This document shows positions 16,592 through 26,799 of a stretch of DNA of 64,000 nt, one piece after another; the first letter of the stretch is position 1; each line of letters begins with the position of its first letter. The stretch lies in the NCBI RefSeq assembly GCF_965214215.1, contig NZ_CBDCBD010000002.1:248001-312000 (forward strand), given 5' to 3'. This DNA comes from Poriferisodalis sp965214215. GTDB lineage: Bacteria; Actinomycetota; Acidimicrobiia; Acidimicrobiales; Poriferisodalaceae. Below the pieces are notes generated by a model, which was not told where the DNA came from, searched no databases, and saw only the letters and a program-made list of their open reading frames with translations. The translations under genes and the position numbers were made by a program.

Positions 16592-17910
16592 CAGGCGTCG
16601 GCAGCGAGACGCAGGCCCGAGAAGTGCCAGCGGGTGTGGGGGTGGAAAAAGTTGCGATAGGTGGGACGGATGTGACCCTCGGGCGTCGCGCAGCAACCGC
16701 CGCGCAGCACCATCTGGTTGATCATGAACTTGCCGTTGTATTCGCCCACAGCGCCGGGGGCCACACGAAAGCCGGGGTATGCGGAGTACGGGCTGGATGT
16801 CCACTCCCAGACGTCGCCGTACATCTGCATCAGCGGCGACGACCCCGGTGCGCCGGCTGCCGGCGACGCGGGCGACGGGGCCGGATGCAGGCCGGCGCCT
16901 GCTCCGATGTTCCCGGCCTGAGCCACGCCTTGCACGGCGTGCTCCCATTCGAACTCGGTGGGAAGCCGGGCGCCTGCCCAGCGAGCAAATGCATCAGCCT
17001 CGTAGTACGACAGGTGACACACCGGCTCGTCGCCCACGACGCCCTTGAGCCCTTCGAGGGTGAACACCTGCCAGCCGTCATCAGCGACGTACCAGTACGA
17101 CGGCGATTCCCAGCCGTGGGCCATCCGCTGGCCCCAGCCATCGGAAAGCCACAGCGTCGGCGTGTCGTAGCCGCCGTCGACCATGAACTCCAGCCACTGT
17201 GCACAGGTCACCGGGCGGTCGGCCAGCCGGAACGGCTCGATCAGCACCCGGTGACGAGGCACCTCGTTGTCGAATGAGAAACCGCACCCGTCGTGACCGA
17301 TGCTCGCCTCGCCGCCGTCGAAGTTCGCCCAGCGGGTCTGGCTCGTACATGGCGTCACCCGGCTGGCCACCTGTGGTGCTGGTGGAGTCTGTGGTGCTGG
17401 TGGCGTGCGGTATGCCGGCCACAACGCCGGGTTGCACGACAACACGTGCTTGATGTCCATCAGGATCAGCTCTTGATGCTGCTGCTCGTGGTGCAGACCC
17501 AGCGTCACCAGGTCTGCGACCTCAGGTGCGACGCCGTCACCGAGCAGATCGCACATTGCCCCATCAACGTGGCGGCGGTACGCAGTCACTTCCGCACACG
17601 ACGGCCGCGACAGGTTCCCTCGCTCGGGTCGCGGGTGCCGCTTGCCGACGGTCTCGTAGTAGGAGTTGAACAGGAAACCGAACGCCGGATCGTGTTCGAG
17701 GTAGCTGTCGAGGTGCGGTTTGCACACGAAGGTCTCGAAGAACCACGTGACGTGCGCCCGGTGCCATTTGGTGGGGCTCACGTCGGGCATTGTCTGGATG
17801 CACTGATCCTCGTCGCTCAGCGGTGCGGTGAGCGCATCGGTGCGCGCCCGCACTGAGCGATAGGCCGCAAGGAGGCCTGAAAGCGTGTCAATGGTCATAG
17901 CGGAGGCCAT
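16591..17910 (-). CDS. egtB: Ergothioneine biosynthesis protein EgtB (sulfoxide synthase)
   Basis: EgtB is an iron enzyme that joins hercynine to a thiol donor and oxidises the sulfur. The 439-residue protein has an N-terminal DinB-like domain with the iron ligands in HHEQQHQE and a C-terminal formylglycine-generating-enzyme-like domain (MYGDVWEWT, VLRGGCC). A short Pro-Ala-Pro-Gln direct repeat (PPAPQTPPAPQ) near residue 180 separates the domains. An ATG at 17898 is an equally possible start. It is translationally coupled to egtD. Whether the thiol donor is gamma-glutamylcysteine or cysteine cannot be read here; absence of egtA/egtC nearby leaves it open. Confidence 0.93.
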   Translation of the reverse strand: MASAMTIDTLSGLLAAYRSVRARTDALTAPLSDEDQCIQTMPDVSPTKWHRAHVTWFFETFVCKPHLDSYLEHDPAFGFLFNSYYETVGKRHPRPERGNLSRPSCAEVTAYRRHVDGAMCDLLGDGVAPEVADLVTLGLHHEQQHQELILMDIKHVLSCNPALWPAYRTPPAPQTPPAPQVASRVTPCTSQTRWANFDGGEASIGHDGCGFSFDNEVPRHRVLIEPFRLADRPVTCAQWLEFMVDGGYDTPTLWLSDGWGQRMAHGWESPSYWYVADDGWQVFTLEGLKGVVGDEPVCHLSYYEADAFARWAGARLPTEFEWEHAVQGVAQAGNIGAGAGLHPAPSPASPAAGAPGSSPLMQMYGDVWEWTSSPYSAYPGFRVAPGAVGEYNGKFMINQMVLRGGCCATPEGHIRPTYRNFFHPHTRWHFSGLRLAADA

Positions 17911-18158
17911 ATGGCCCGCCGGAGGGTAGTGCCCCTGTATGAAGGCACTGCACACCCAGATTGGACTGCTGTTCATGTTTCGGGCGGTTGGAGAGTCGAA
18001 ACCCGCATGGATCTCAAGCTGATGCGGCGCTCAATCGACGCGAACGGGGTGCGCTGCGGTAAACACGCGGACGGGAATTGCGCGCAGCGGTCGACTCGAG
18101 CGTTTCGCGGTCGCCTGCGCCGGTGGGCGACACAGTCGCAGACAGGGAGTCGGCATCG

Positions 18159-21100
18159 ATGGGCCTCAAGAAGCTATTGATTGCGAACCGTGGCGAGATT
18201 GCCGTACGGGTCGCTCGGGCTGCCAGCGAACTCGGCATCAGCACAGTTGCAATCGCCGGCAGCGACGACGTCACGTCCCTGCACACACGTGTCGCCGACG
18301 AGTCAGTCACGCTCGAGGGGCGGGGGGTCGCTCCCTACCTCGACGTCGACCACGTCGTCCGCGCTGCTGCGGAAGCCGGTTGCGACGCCATTCATCCCGG
18401 CTACGGGTTCCTTGCTGAGAATCCCGCCCTTGCGCTGGCTGCCAAGTCCGCCGGCATCACCTTTGTCGGGCCGACCGCACCGCAGCTCGAACTCTTCGGA
18501 GACAAGCTTGCTGCGCGGGCACTCGCGCAGCAGCACCAGGTGCCACTGCTACCTGCCACCTCCGAGCCGACATCGGTCGAAGCAGCGCAAGCCTTCTTTG
18601 ACGACCACGGGCCGATGATGATCAAGGCGCTCGCCGGGGGCGGTGGGCGCGGCATGCGCGTCGTCCGGTCGGCCGATGAGCTCGAGGCGGCCTACGAGCG
18701 GTGCGCCAGCGAGGCTGCCGCCGCATTCGGCAATGGCGATCTCTACGTGGAACGGCTCATTGAGCGTGCCCGCCACATCGAGGTGCAGATTGTCGGCGAC
18801 GGCGAATCGGTTGCCCAACTGGGCGAGCGGGAATGCACGCTGCAGCGCCAGAACCAGAAGATCGTCGAGATCGCACCGTCGCCCACGCTTCGGCCCGAGA
18901 CTCGCGAGGCGGTCTGCGATGCGGCGGTCGAGATGGCCACCGCGGTCGGCTACCGCAGCCTGGGCACTTGGGAATTCCTCATCGACGCCGACGACCCGGG
19001 CACGATCGCCTTCTGCGAGGTCAACGCCCGCATCCAGGTTGAGCACACAGTCACCGAAGAAGTCACCGGCGTCGATCTGGTGGCCGCGCAGCTGCGAATC
19101 GCCGGCGGTGCTTGCCTGGCCGATGTCGGCCTCCGCCAACCGGATGTGCCCTCGCCGCGGGGCTACGCCGTCCAGTGCCGGGTCAATACCGAGACGATGC
19201 AGCCCGACGGCACCGCCCGTCCCAGCGGCGGCGTGCTTGGTGCATTCGAGCCGCCCACCGGGCCGGGAGTTCGCACCGACACCTACGGCTACGTGGGCTA
19301 CGGCACCAATCCCAGCTTCGACTCGCTGCTCGCCAAGGTGATCGCCTACAGCCCCAGCCGCGACTACGCCGATGCCGTCCGCCGTGCTCGACGGGCGCTG
19401 GGCGAGTTCCGCATCGACGGCGTAGCAACGAACCTGGGCTTCCTCGCAGCATTGCTCGACCGGCCCGAAGTGGTCGCCAACGAGCTCACCACCAGCTTCG
19501 TGGCCGACCACGCCGCGGCACTGTGCGCCGCTGCTGCGCAGACGGCAACGGTGTGGACGCCAGTCGAGGCGGTTGCCGCCGCCGGCGTTGCCGGCAGAGC
19601 GGGTGCCGTGGTCGACAACGACCCGCTGGCGGTCTTGCGCCACGGCGACATCGACGACGCTCCGGCCGACCGAGCCGCATCGGATGCAGTGCGCGCTCAA
19701 GCCATGGCGGCTGGCACAGCGTCGCTGCATGGCGTGCCGGTGGCGACGGTCACCGGCCCCGACGCCAGCATCGCGGTGGCGGCACCGCTGCAAGGCACGA
19801 TCGTCTCGCTGTCGGTGGCTGAAGGCGACCCGGTGGCCGAGGGCCAGCAGGTCGCCGTAATGGAAGCCATGAAGATGGAGCACGTGGTGACCTCGACGGT
19901 CACGGGCATCGTGCGCATGGTCGGTGTGACCCCCGGCGACACGGTGTACGACGGCCACTCGCTGCTGTTCGTCGAGGAAGCCGAAGTCGACGTGGAAGTG
20001 ACTGAGGCTGCCGCAGCGGTCGACCTCGACTACATCCGGCCCGACCTGGCGGAGGTGTTCGAGCGCCGCGGCTTCGGCCTCGATGAGAACCGGCCCGAGG
20101 CTGTTGACAAGCGCCACGGGCGGGGGCATCGCACCGCGCGCGAGAACATGGCCGACCTTGTCGATGCGGGCACGTTCGTGGAATTCAGCCCGCTGATGGT
20201 GGCCGCGCAGCGGCGCCGTCGCTCCATGGAGGACCTGATCGCCAACACCCAAGGCGACGGCATGGTCGCCGGCGTGGCCAGCGTCAACGGCGACCTGTTC
20301 GGCCCTGAGAAGTCCATGGCCATGGTCATGTCGTATGACTACATGGTGCTTGCGGGGACCCAAGGCGGGAACAACCACCGCAAGAAAGACCGCATGTTCG
20401 AGATCGCCGAGCACAACCGCCTGCCGGTGGTGCTGCTGGCCGAGGGAGGCGGCGGTCGACCGGGCGACACCGACGGGATCGGCGGCTCCGGTCTGGACTG
20501 CTGGGCGTTCACCTTCTTCGCGCAGCTCAGCGGTCTGGTGCCGATGGTGGGTGTGACCAACGGACGCTGCTTTGCCGGCAACGCAGTGCTGCTCGGGTGC
20601 TGCGATGTGATCATCGCGACCGAGGGCTCGAATATCGGCGTCGGCGGACCGGCCATGATCGAAGGCGGGGGCCTGGGCGTGTTTCGCCCCGAGGAAGTCG
20701 GCCCGGTCGATGTGCAATGGCCCAACGGCGTCATCGACGTGCTCGTCGCCGACGAGGCCGAGGCGATCGAGGCGGCCAAGCGGTACCTGTCGTACTTCCA
20801 GGGACCCATCGACGAATGGGAATGCCACGATCAACGCGAGCTGCGTCACGTGGTTCCCGAGAACCGGCTGCGGGCCTACGACGTGCGCGAGGTGATCGAC
20901 AAGCTCTGCGATGTGGACTCGGTCATGGAGTTGCGTCGCGGCTGGGGCCCCGGCTGCGTCACTGCCCTGGCACGCGTCGAAGGACGCCCGATCGGCGTGG
21001 TGGCCAACAACAACCACCACCTGGGCGGCGCGGTCGACGCTGACACCGGCGACAAGGCCGCCCGCTTCATCCAGCTGTGCGACGCACATGACATCCCGCT

Positions 21101-21590
21101 GCTGTTCCTGTGCGACACGCCCGGGATCATGGTGGGCCCCCAAGCCGAGTACGAAGCCACCGTGCGTCATGCAGCCCGCATGTTCGTGACAGCGGCCAAC
21201 GTGACGGTGCCGTTCATGACGATCGTGCTGCGCAAGGGGTACGGGCTCGGCGCGCAGGCCATGGCGGGCGGCAGCTTCAAGGCGCCGACGTTCACCGTGG
21301 CGTGGCCCACAGGCGAGTTCGGCGGCATGGGCCTCGAAGGCTTCGTGAAACTGGGCTATCGCCGCGAGCTCGAAGCCATCGAGGACCCCGCCGAGCGCAT
21401 AGCCGAGTACGAGAAGCGCGTCGCTCGCCTGTACGACCAAGGCAAAGCCGTCAACACCGCGACATTCTTCGAGATCGACGACGTGATCGACCCCGCAGAG
21501 AGCCGCGACTGGATCCGCATGGCGCTGCTCGCCGCTCCCAAGCCGCCCCCGCGCACCGGCAAGAAGCGCCCCATGGTCGACACCTGGTAG
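18159..21590 (+). CDS. Single-chain biotin-dependent acyl-CoA carboxylase (BC-BCCP-CT fusion)
   Basis: A 1143-residue protein carrying all catalytic parts of an acyl-CoA carboxylase. Residues 1-450 are biotin carboxylase (KLLIANRGEIAVR start, GGGGRGMR ATP loop, EVNARIQVEH). A biotinyl carrier follows, with the biotin lysine K572 in MEAMKMEH. From about 610 to the end is the carboxyltransferase (both crotonase-like halves; 'CDTPGIMVG', 'GGMGLEG'). The architecture matches the long-chain acyl-CoA carboxylases of mycobacteria and relatives; acetyl-, propionyl- or longer acyl-CoA may be the substrate. The ATG at 18159 (MGLKKLL) is chosen because homology starts there. The 248 bp upstream, divergent from egtB, holds no other gene. 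Confidence 0.95.
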   Translation: MGLKKLLIANRGEIAVRVARAASELGISTVAIAGSDDVTSLHTRVADESVTLEGRGVAPYLDVDHVVRAAAEAGCDAIHPGYGFLAENPALALAAKSAGITFVGPTAPQLELFGDKLAARALAQQHQVPLLPATSEPTSVEAAQAFFDDHGPMMIKALAGGGGRGMRVVRSADELEAAYERCASEAAAAFGNGDLYVERLIERARHIEVQIVGDGESVAQLGERECTLQRQNQKIVEIAPSPTLRPETREAVCDAAVEMATAVGYRSLGTWEFLIDADDPGTIAFCEVNARIQVEHTVTEEVTGVDLVAAQLRIAGGACLADVGLRQPDVPSPRGYAVQCRVNTETMQPDGTARPSGGVLGAFEPPTGPGVRTDTYGYVGYGTNPSFDSLLAKVIAYSPSRDYADAVRRARRALGEFRIDGVATNLGFLAALLDRPEVVANELTTSFVADHAAALCAAAAQTATVWTPVEAVAAAGVAGRAGAVVDNDPLAVLRHGDIDDAPADRAASDAVRAQAMAAGTASLHGVPVATVTGPDASIAVAAPLQGTIVSLSVAEGDPVAEGQQVAVMEAMKMEHVVTSTVTGIVRMVGVTPGDTVYDGHSLLFVEEAEVDVEVTEAAAAVDLDYIRPDLAEVFERRGFGLDENRPEAVDKRHGRGHRTARENMADLVDAGTFVEFSPLMVAAQRRRRSMEDLIANTQGDGMVAGVASVNGDLFGPEKSMAMVMSYDYMVLAGTQGGNNHRKKDRMFEIAEHNRLPVVLLAEGGGGRPGDTDGIGGSGLDCWAFTFFAQLSGLVPMVGVTNGRCFAGNAVLLGCCDVIIATEGSNIGVGGPAMIEGGGLGVFRPEEVGPVDVQWPNGVIDVLVADEAEAIEAAKRYLSYFQGPIDEWECHDQRELRHVVPENRLRAYDVREVIDKLCDVDSVMELRRGWGPGCVTALARVEGRPIGVVANNNHHLGGAVDADTGDKAARFIQLCDAHDIPLLFLCDTPGIMVGPQAEYEATVRHAARMFVTAANVTVPFMTIVLRKGYGLGAQAMAGGSFKAPTFTVAWPTGEFGGMGLEGFVKLGYRRELEAIEDPAERIAEYEKRVARLYDQGKAVNTATFFEIDDVIDPAESRDWIRMALLAAPKPPPRTGKKRPMVDTW

Positions 21591-21640
21591 CACTCGGTTT
21601 CGTCGAGTACTCGGTACTCGGTTTGGCCGCGCACAAGATG

Positions 21641-21655
21641 CTCGGAATTTCCGAG
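21641..21655. terminator. Short palindrome between convergent genes
   Basis: CTCGGAA-T-TTCCGAG, a perfect 7-bp inverted repeat 50 bp after the carboxylase stop and 29 bp after the CoA-transferase stop. ACTCGGT is also repeated three times nearby (21592, 21609, 21616). It may act as a bidirectional terminator, but there is no T run. Confidence 0.3.
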
Positions 21656-21683
21656 TGTGTCTGCTCTGTCTGGGTCCGTTCAA

Positions 21684-24212
21684 TCAGGCGAGGAGTTCGG
21701 CGACGGCGAGCTCGGCTATGCGGTCGCTGTCGTAGCCGAGGACTTCGGTGAGGATGTCGAAGGTGTGCTCGCCGAGTGTTGGGCCGCCGTAGGTCACCTG
21801 TGCAGGTGTGCGCGACAGCACGAAGCGGGAAGCGTCGACGACGGTCGTGCCCTGCTTGGCGTGACCGACTTCAACCTGCTGACCCCGGTGAATGATCTGC
21901 GGGTCCGCGGTGTACTCGGGCGAGTTCTGGACGATGTGAGCCGCGACACCGACGTCCTGGAGGCGGTACATCAACGCGTTGCCGTCTTGACCTCGGGTCC
22001 ACGCTGCGATGATGTCGTCCAGCTCGTCGTGACGCTCGTGACGCTGCGCCAGCGTCAGGTCTCCCAGATCGCTGCGACCCATCTGGGCTGCCAGCGAGTG
22101 CCACTGGCTGTCGTCGACGCAAGCGATCGCAATCCAGTTGTCGTCATGGGCTTGTGTCGCGCCGGTCTGGTACACGCCTTGGGGAGCAATGTGGCTGTCC
22201 CGGTTGCCCACCCGTTGAGCCATGCGGCCGTTGACCGTCTGATCGAGCAGTGCGGGGGCCATGAGGTGCAATGCCGCCTCGGCCTGGGACATGTCGATGT
22301 ACTGGCCTTCGCCGGTGCGGCGCCGGTGCTCCAGCGCCCCCATGACGGCCGCCACCAGCCAGCGCGGCGACGTGTAGTCGGTGTAGGCGCCGAACGGACC
22401 GCACGGTGCGCGATCGGGCCAGCCCACCGGGTAGAAGAACCCTGAGATGGCCGCAGCCATCGTCCCGAAACCGGCCAGCATCGCGAGCGGGCCGGTCTGG
22501 CCCATCAAACAGCTCGACGCCATGATGACGTCCGGCCGACGTTCGCGGACCTGCTCCCAGCCGATCCCCCAGCCGGCCATGGCCTTGGGCGAGAACGACT
22601 CGACGATGACATCGGCCCAGTCGATGAGATCCCAGATGACATCGAGCGCCGCCGGCTTGGACATGTCGAGGCAGATGCCCCGCTTACCGGCATTCATGTT
22701 GTTGTAGAGCGCTGAGTACTCGGGATCGCCGGTGTCGTCACGGAACGGCTGCAGCGAACGGGCCACCTCGAGTCGGGTCTCGGACTCCACCCGGATGATG
22801 TCGGCGCCGTAATCGGCAAGCACCCGCGCTGCTGCGGGCCCCGCCATCGCCCACATGAAGTCGAGCACCTTGACGTTCTCGAGCGGGCGGGTTGTCGAGG
22901 GCGTGTGAGCGGATACGTCTGCGCCGGTTGCCTCGATCCGGGGACGAGTCTGCACCGCCGACTCCAGCTCCGCGAGCACGTCATCGGTGTGCTGGCCGAG
23001 CTTGGGCGGCGGGCCGAGCGGCGGCATCGGCGTGGCACCGAAACGGGCGTAACGGCCCGGATATGTCACGTCGGTCTGACCGTCCCCGTCGACGATCTGG
23101 GTGACGGTCTCCCAGTACTCGCGCGCTGCGAGCTGGTGCGAGTCGATTACCTCGTCGGTGGTGGAAACCGGCGTGATGAGCACCCGACGGCTCATCGCCG
23201 CGTCGAGCAGCTCCGCCTTCGTCTTGGTGGCGAAGAAGTCAGCCAGCACCTGCTTCAGCCGCTCGTACTCCGAGACGGGCTCGCGCCCGTCGAGCAGCAT
23301 CATCGCGTACTCGGTCCAATTCTTGTCTCGTGTGGCTTCGTCGCAGAAGCCCTCCTCGCACACCCAGTCCATGAGGTTCTGCGTGAAGGCCCGAAAGCCA
23401 GGCCCGAACAGGAACGTGACCGAGGCGTGGCCGTCCGCGCACGGCCACATCAGCTGGATGTGCAGGCCCTCCACGAGCACTCCGCCTGCGTGCCTGACCG
23501 GCGGTGTGGCACCGATCGGCGTCGAGAGTGCGTACGACTGGCAAGCCTGGTTCATGCTCTGCTGCGCCGACATGTCGACGTGCTGGCCGAGCCCGGAGAC
23601 TGTCTGCCGCTCCCACAGGGCGATGAGCGCTGCGCCGGCCGCTTCGGAAGCGGCGTTGTGGAACGCCTGGGGCAACAGTCCCCCGGTACGCACCGGCGCC
23701 CGATCGGAGTCGCCGGTCATGGCCATGTTCACGGCCGACGCCTGCAGCGTGATGTCCGACGCCACCCAATTCGCCTTCGGCCCGTCCGAGCCGAACGGCG
23801 TAATGGACACGTACACCAGCTCGGGATTGAGCTGCGACAGAACGTCGTAGCCGAGGCCGAGACCGTCCATGGCCCCGGCACCGGCCGACTCGATCAGAAT
23901 GTCTGCCGCGCCCGCCAGCGCCTTGAGCTGCTCAGCGCCCTCGTCGGTGCGCACATCAAGCACCACGCTGCGCTTGCCACGGTTGTAGGCCCAATGGTGC
24001 AGCGACCGCTCGGGTCCTTCGACATCGCCGGCAAAGGGGGCCAGCCGTCGCGCCGATGAGCCCTCGGGCGGCTCCACCGCGATCACGTCGGCACCCATCT
24101 GGGCGAGGATCGCCCCGCACAGGTGACCGCGCTCGTCGGTCAGGTCGAGCACGCGGAATGGGCTCAGCATCGACGTGGTCTCAGAATCAGCGGGGGCGTC
24201 AGGCATCCGCAC
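21684..24212 (-). CDS. Double-domain CaiB/BaiF (family III) CoA-transferase, copy A
   Basis: An 842-residue protein made of two family III CoA-transferase domains in one chain (about 15-400 and 440-842). Each half keeps the family's aspartate region: GLGQHVDMSAQ in the first and GQYIDMSQAE in the second. Family III enzymes move CoA between carboxylic acids; most are homodimers of a single-domain chain of about 400 residues, so this fusion may form the interlocked dimer within one polypeptide. A close paralogue lies 43 bp upstream on the same strand. Substrate unknown. Confidence 0.92.
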   Translation of the reverse strand: MRMPDAPADSETTSMLSPFRVLDLTDERGHLCGAILAQMGADVIAVEPPEGSSARRLAPFAGDVEGPERSLHHWAYNRGKRSVVLDVRTDEGAEQLKALAGAADILIESAGAGAMDGLGLGYDVLSQLNPELVYVSITPFGSDGPKANWVASDITLQASAVNMAMTGDSDRAPVRTGGLLPQAFHNAASEAAGAALIALWERQTVSGLGQHVDMSAQQSMNQACQSYALSTPIGATPPVRHAGGVLVEGLHIQLMWPCADGHASVTFLFGPGFRAFTQNLMDWVCEEGFCDEATRDKNWTEYAMMLLDGREPVSEYERLKQVLADFFATKTKAELLDAAMSRRVLITPVSTTDEVIDSHQLAAREYWETVTQIVDGDGQTDVTYPGRYARFGATPMPPLGPPPKLGQHTDDVLAELESAVQTRPRIEATGADVSAHTPSTTRPLENVKVLDFMWAMAGPAAARVLADYGADIIRVESETRLEVARSLQPFRDDTGDPEYSALYNNMNAGKRGICLDMSKPAALDVIWDLIDWADVIVESFSPKAMAGWGIGWEQVRERRPDVIMASSCLMGQTGPLAMLAGFGTMAAAISGFFYPVGWPDRAPCGPFGAYTDYTSPRWLVAAVMGALEHRRRTGEGQYIDMSQAEAALHLMAPALLDQTVNGRMAQRVGNRDSHIAPQGVYQTGATQAHDDNWIAIACVDDSQWHSLAAQMGRSDLGDLTLAQRHERHDELDDIIAAWTRGQDGNALMYRLQDVGVAAHIVQNSPEYTADPQIIHRGQQVEVGHAKQGTTVVDASRFVLSRTPAQVTYGGPTLGEHTFDILTEVLGYDSDRIAELAVAELLA

Positions 24213-24255
24213 ATTTCAGCACGGCTGCGCACAACAGTCTGCTACCGCCAAGCCA

Positions 24256-26799
24256 CTACTCCAAGAGTTCGGCCACAGCCAGCTCGGCAATGCGGTCGCC
24301 GTCATAGGCGAGCGTCTCGGTAAGCACCTCGAAACTGTGCTCGCCGAGCGTCGGGCCGCCATAGGTCACCGATGCCGGTGTGCGCGACAGCACGAACCGG
24401 GTGTTCTCCACCGCCGTGGTGCCCTGCTTGCCGTGGCCGACCGCGGTGAGAAACTGGCGGTGGACGATCTGCGGATCGATCGTGAACTCCGGCGAGTTCT
24501 GCACGATGTGCGCCGCGATACCAGCCGCCTGCAGCTCAGCCATCAGCTCGTAGCCGTCACGGTCGCGGGTCCACGCAGAGATGACCTCGTCAAGTTCGTC
24601 GTGGCGCGCATGGCGCTCGCCGATGCTCAGCGACGCCAGGTCATCGCGCCCCATCGCGGCCGCCAGAGCAGCCCATTGGCCGTCATCGACGCAGGTAATC
24701 GCGATCCAGTTGTCGTCGATGTCGTCCCCTGCGGGGCTTCCCGCTGCGGTCCGGTACGCACCCTGCGGTGCGAACACCAGATCCCGGTTGCCCGCCGCCT
24801 CCCAGATGCGCCCGTTGGTGGTGCGCTCGAGCAACGCCGGCCCCATCAGGTGCAGAGCCGCCTCAGCCTGGGACATGTCGACGTACTGGCCGCGGCCGGT
24901 CTGGCGTTTGTGCTCAAGCGCCCCCATCACAGCGGCCACCAGCCAGCGCGGCGACGTGTAGTCGGTGTACGCAGCGAACGGGCCCGCCGGCGCCCGATCG
25001 GGCCACCCGACCGGATAGAAGAAGCCGGAGATCGCTGCGGCCATGGTTCCGAAGCCGGCGAGCAGCGCAAGCGGCCCGGTCTGGCCCATCAGGCAGCTCG
25101 ACGCCATCACCATGTCGGGGCGGCGCTCACGCACTTGCTCCCAGCCCATGCCCCAACCGGTCATCGCCTTGGGCGAGAACGACTCCAGGATCACGTCTGC
25201 CCAGTCGATGAGGTCCCAGATGACCTCCATCGCTTCGGGCTTTGACATGTCCAGCGCCAAGCCGCGCTTGCCGGCGTTCAGATTGCTGAACAGCGCCGAA
25301 CCGTCGGGATCGCCGACATCGTCGTGGAACGGCTGGATCGACCGAATCGCATCGAGCTTGTTCGCTGACTCGACACGGATGACGTCGGCGCCGTAGTCGG
25401 CCAGCACCCTCGAAGCCGCCGGGCCGGCCATCGCCCACATGAAGTCGAGCACCTTGACGCCCTCGAGTGGCGGCGAAGTAAGGGCCACCGGAGCGGCGGC
25501 AGCGGGCACTGCCGGCAGGCGTTGTGCGGCATCCAGACCGGCCAAGACCTCGTCGGTGTGCTCTCCCAACCTCGGGGAGCGGCCCAGTTTCGCCAGCGGA
25601 GTCTCGGTGAACTTCGCAAATGCGCCCGGATAGCGAATTGCCGCAGGATCGAATGAACCAGCGCCGCTGTCAGACACGACATCGCTGTGATCGACGTCCT
25701 CCCAGTACTCGCGGAAAGCGAGCTGATGGGAATCCACTACCTCGCCGGTGTTCCACACCGGCGTGATGAGCACCCGCCGGGTCATCGCCGCGTCCAGCAG
25801 CTGGGCCTTGGTTTTGGTGGCGAAGAAATCGGTGAGGATCCCCTTGACCCGCTCGTACTCCGAGACTGGCTCGCGACCGTCGAGCAGCATCATGGCGTAC
25901 TCGGTCCAGTTCTTGTCCCGCGTGGCCTCGTCGCAGAAGCCCTCCTCGTGCACCCAGGCCATGAGGTTCTCGGTGAATGCTCGGAAACCCGGTCCGAACA
26001 GGAACGTCACCGAGGCATGCCCGTCGGCACACGGCCACATGAGCTGTATGTCGATGCCCTGCAGGCTGGCGCCGCCGGCGATGCGCTGCGTCACGGTCGC
26101 ATTCACCGACGCGTTGAGCGTGGACGACATGGAGGCCTGGCTCATGGACCGCTGGGCGGACGTGTCGATGTGCTGGCCCAGTCCCGAGCGGGTCTGGCGG
26201 TCCCACATGGCAATCAGCGCCGCTCCGGCGCCCTCGGATGCCGCGTTGTGGAACGCCTGCGGAAGCGTGCCCCCTGCGCGAAGCGGCGCCCGGTCCGCGT
26301 CGCCGGTGATCGCCATGTTCACCGCTGAGGCCTGCAACGCCAGGTCCGAATGGGTCCAATTGGCTTTCGGGCCATCACTGCCGAACGCAGTGATCGAGAC
26401 ATGTATCAAGGCCGGGTTGAGCTCCGCGAGCACGTCGCGGCCCAAGCCGAGACCGTCAGCCTCGCCAGGGTCGAAGGACTCGAACACGACATCCGCGCCG
26501 GCAATGAGTGCTTTGGCACGATCGACGCCTTCGGAGGTGCGCAGATCCAGCACCACGCTGCGCTTCCCCCGGTTGTAGGCCCAATGGTGCAGCGAGCGCT
26601 CTGGATCCTCGACATCGCCCGCGAAAGGCCCGAGCCGACGCGCCGACGAGCCCTCGGGCGGTTCGATCGCGATCACGTCGGCGCCCATCTGGGCCCAGAT
26701 CAACCCGGCCAGGTGGCCGCGCTCGTCGGTCAGGTCGATCACGCGGTAATCGGCCAGCACCCCAGTTGCGTCCATATTCGTTTCCCCGCTCATGGGCAC
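24256..26799 (-). CDS. Double-domain CaiB/BaiF (family III) CoA-transferase, copy B
   Basis: An 847-residue paralogue of the neighbouring protein, with the same two-domain plan and long identical stretches (for example 'DGHASVTFLFGPGFRAF' and 'DFMWAMAGPAA'). Both catalytic-Asp regions are present (GLGQHIDTSAQ and GQYVDMSQAE). The main differences lie around residues 225-245, at the linker, and in a short insert near residue 695. Both genes share the 15-nt string GCACATTTCAGCACG (+ strand) at their 5' ends, so the duplicated unit included the upstream edge. The two proteins may have split substrate specificity. Confidence 0.92.
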   Translation of the reverse strand: MPMSGETNMDATGVLADYRVIDLTDERGHLAGLIWAQMGADVIAIEPPEGSSARRLGPFAGDVEDPERSLHHWAYNRGKRSVVLDLRTSEGVDRAKALIAGADVVFESFDPGEADGLGLGRDVLAELNPALIHVSITAFGSDGPKANWTHSDLALQASAVNMAITGDADRAPLRAGGTLPQAFHNAASEGAGAALIAMWDRQTRSGLGQHIDTSAQRSMSQASMSSTLNASVNATVTQRIAGGASLQGIDIQLMWPCADGHASVTFLFGPGFRAFTENLMAWVHEEGFCDEATRDKNWTEYAMMLLDGREPVSEYERVKGILTDFFATKTKAQLLDAAMTRRVLITPVWNTGEVVDSHQLAFREYWEDVDHSDVVSDSGAGSFDPAAIRYPGAFAKFTETPLAKLGRSPRLGEHTDEVLAGLDAAQRLPAVPAAAAPVALTSPPLEGVKVLDFMWAMAGPAASRVLADYGADVIRVESANKLDAIRSIQPFHDDVGDPDGSALFSNLNAGKRGLALDMSKPEAMEVIWDLIDWADVILESFSPKAMTGWGMGWEQVRERRPDMVMASSCLMGQTGPLALLAGFGTMAAAISGFFYPVGWPDRAPAGPFAAYTDYTSPRWLVAAVMGALEHKRQTGRGQYVDMSQAEAALHLMGPALLERTTNGRIWEAAGNRDLVFAPQGAYRTAAGSPAGDDIDDNWIAITCVDDGQWAALAAAMGRDDLASLSIGERHARHDELDEVISAWTRDRDGYELMAELQAAGIAAHIVQNSPEFTIDPQIVHRQFLTAVGHGKQGTTAVENTRFVLSRTPASVTYGGPTLGEHSFEVLTETLAYDGDRIAELAVAELLE

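Noticed and set aside
17376..17410. Short direct repeat in egtB (GTGGTGCTGGTGG type)
   Set aside because: It simply encodes the Pro-Ala-Pro-Gln repeat in frame and needs no further explanation.
18549..21683. A 1044-codon open frame on the minus strand
   Set aside because: It is antisense to the carboxylase gene; its His/Arg/Gly-rich product matches no fold, and high G+C at third positions keeps such frames open by chance.
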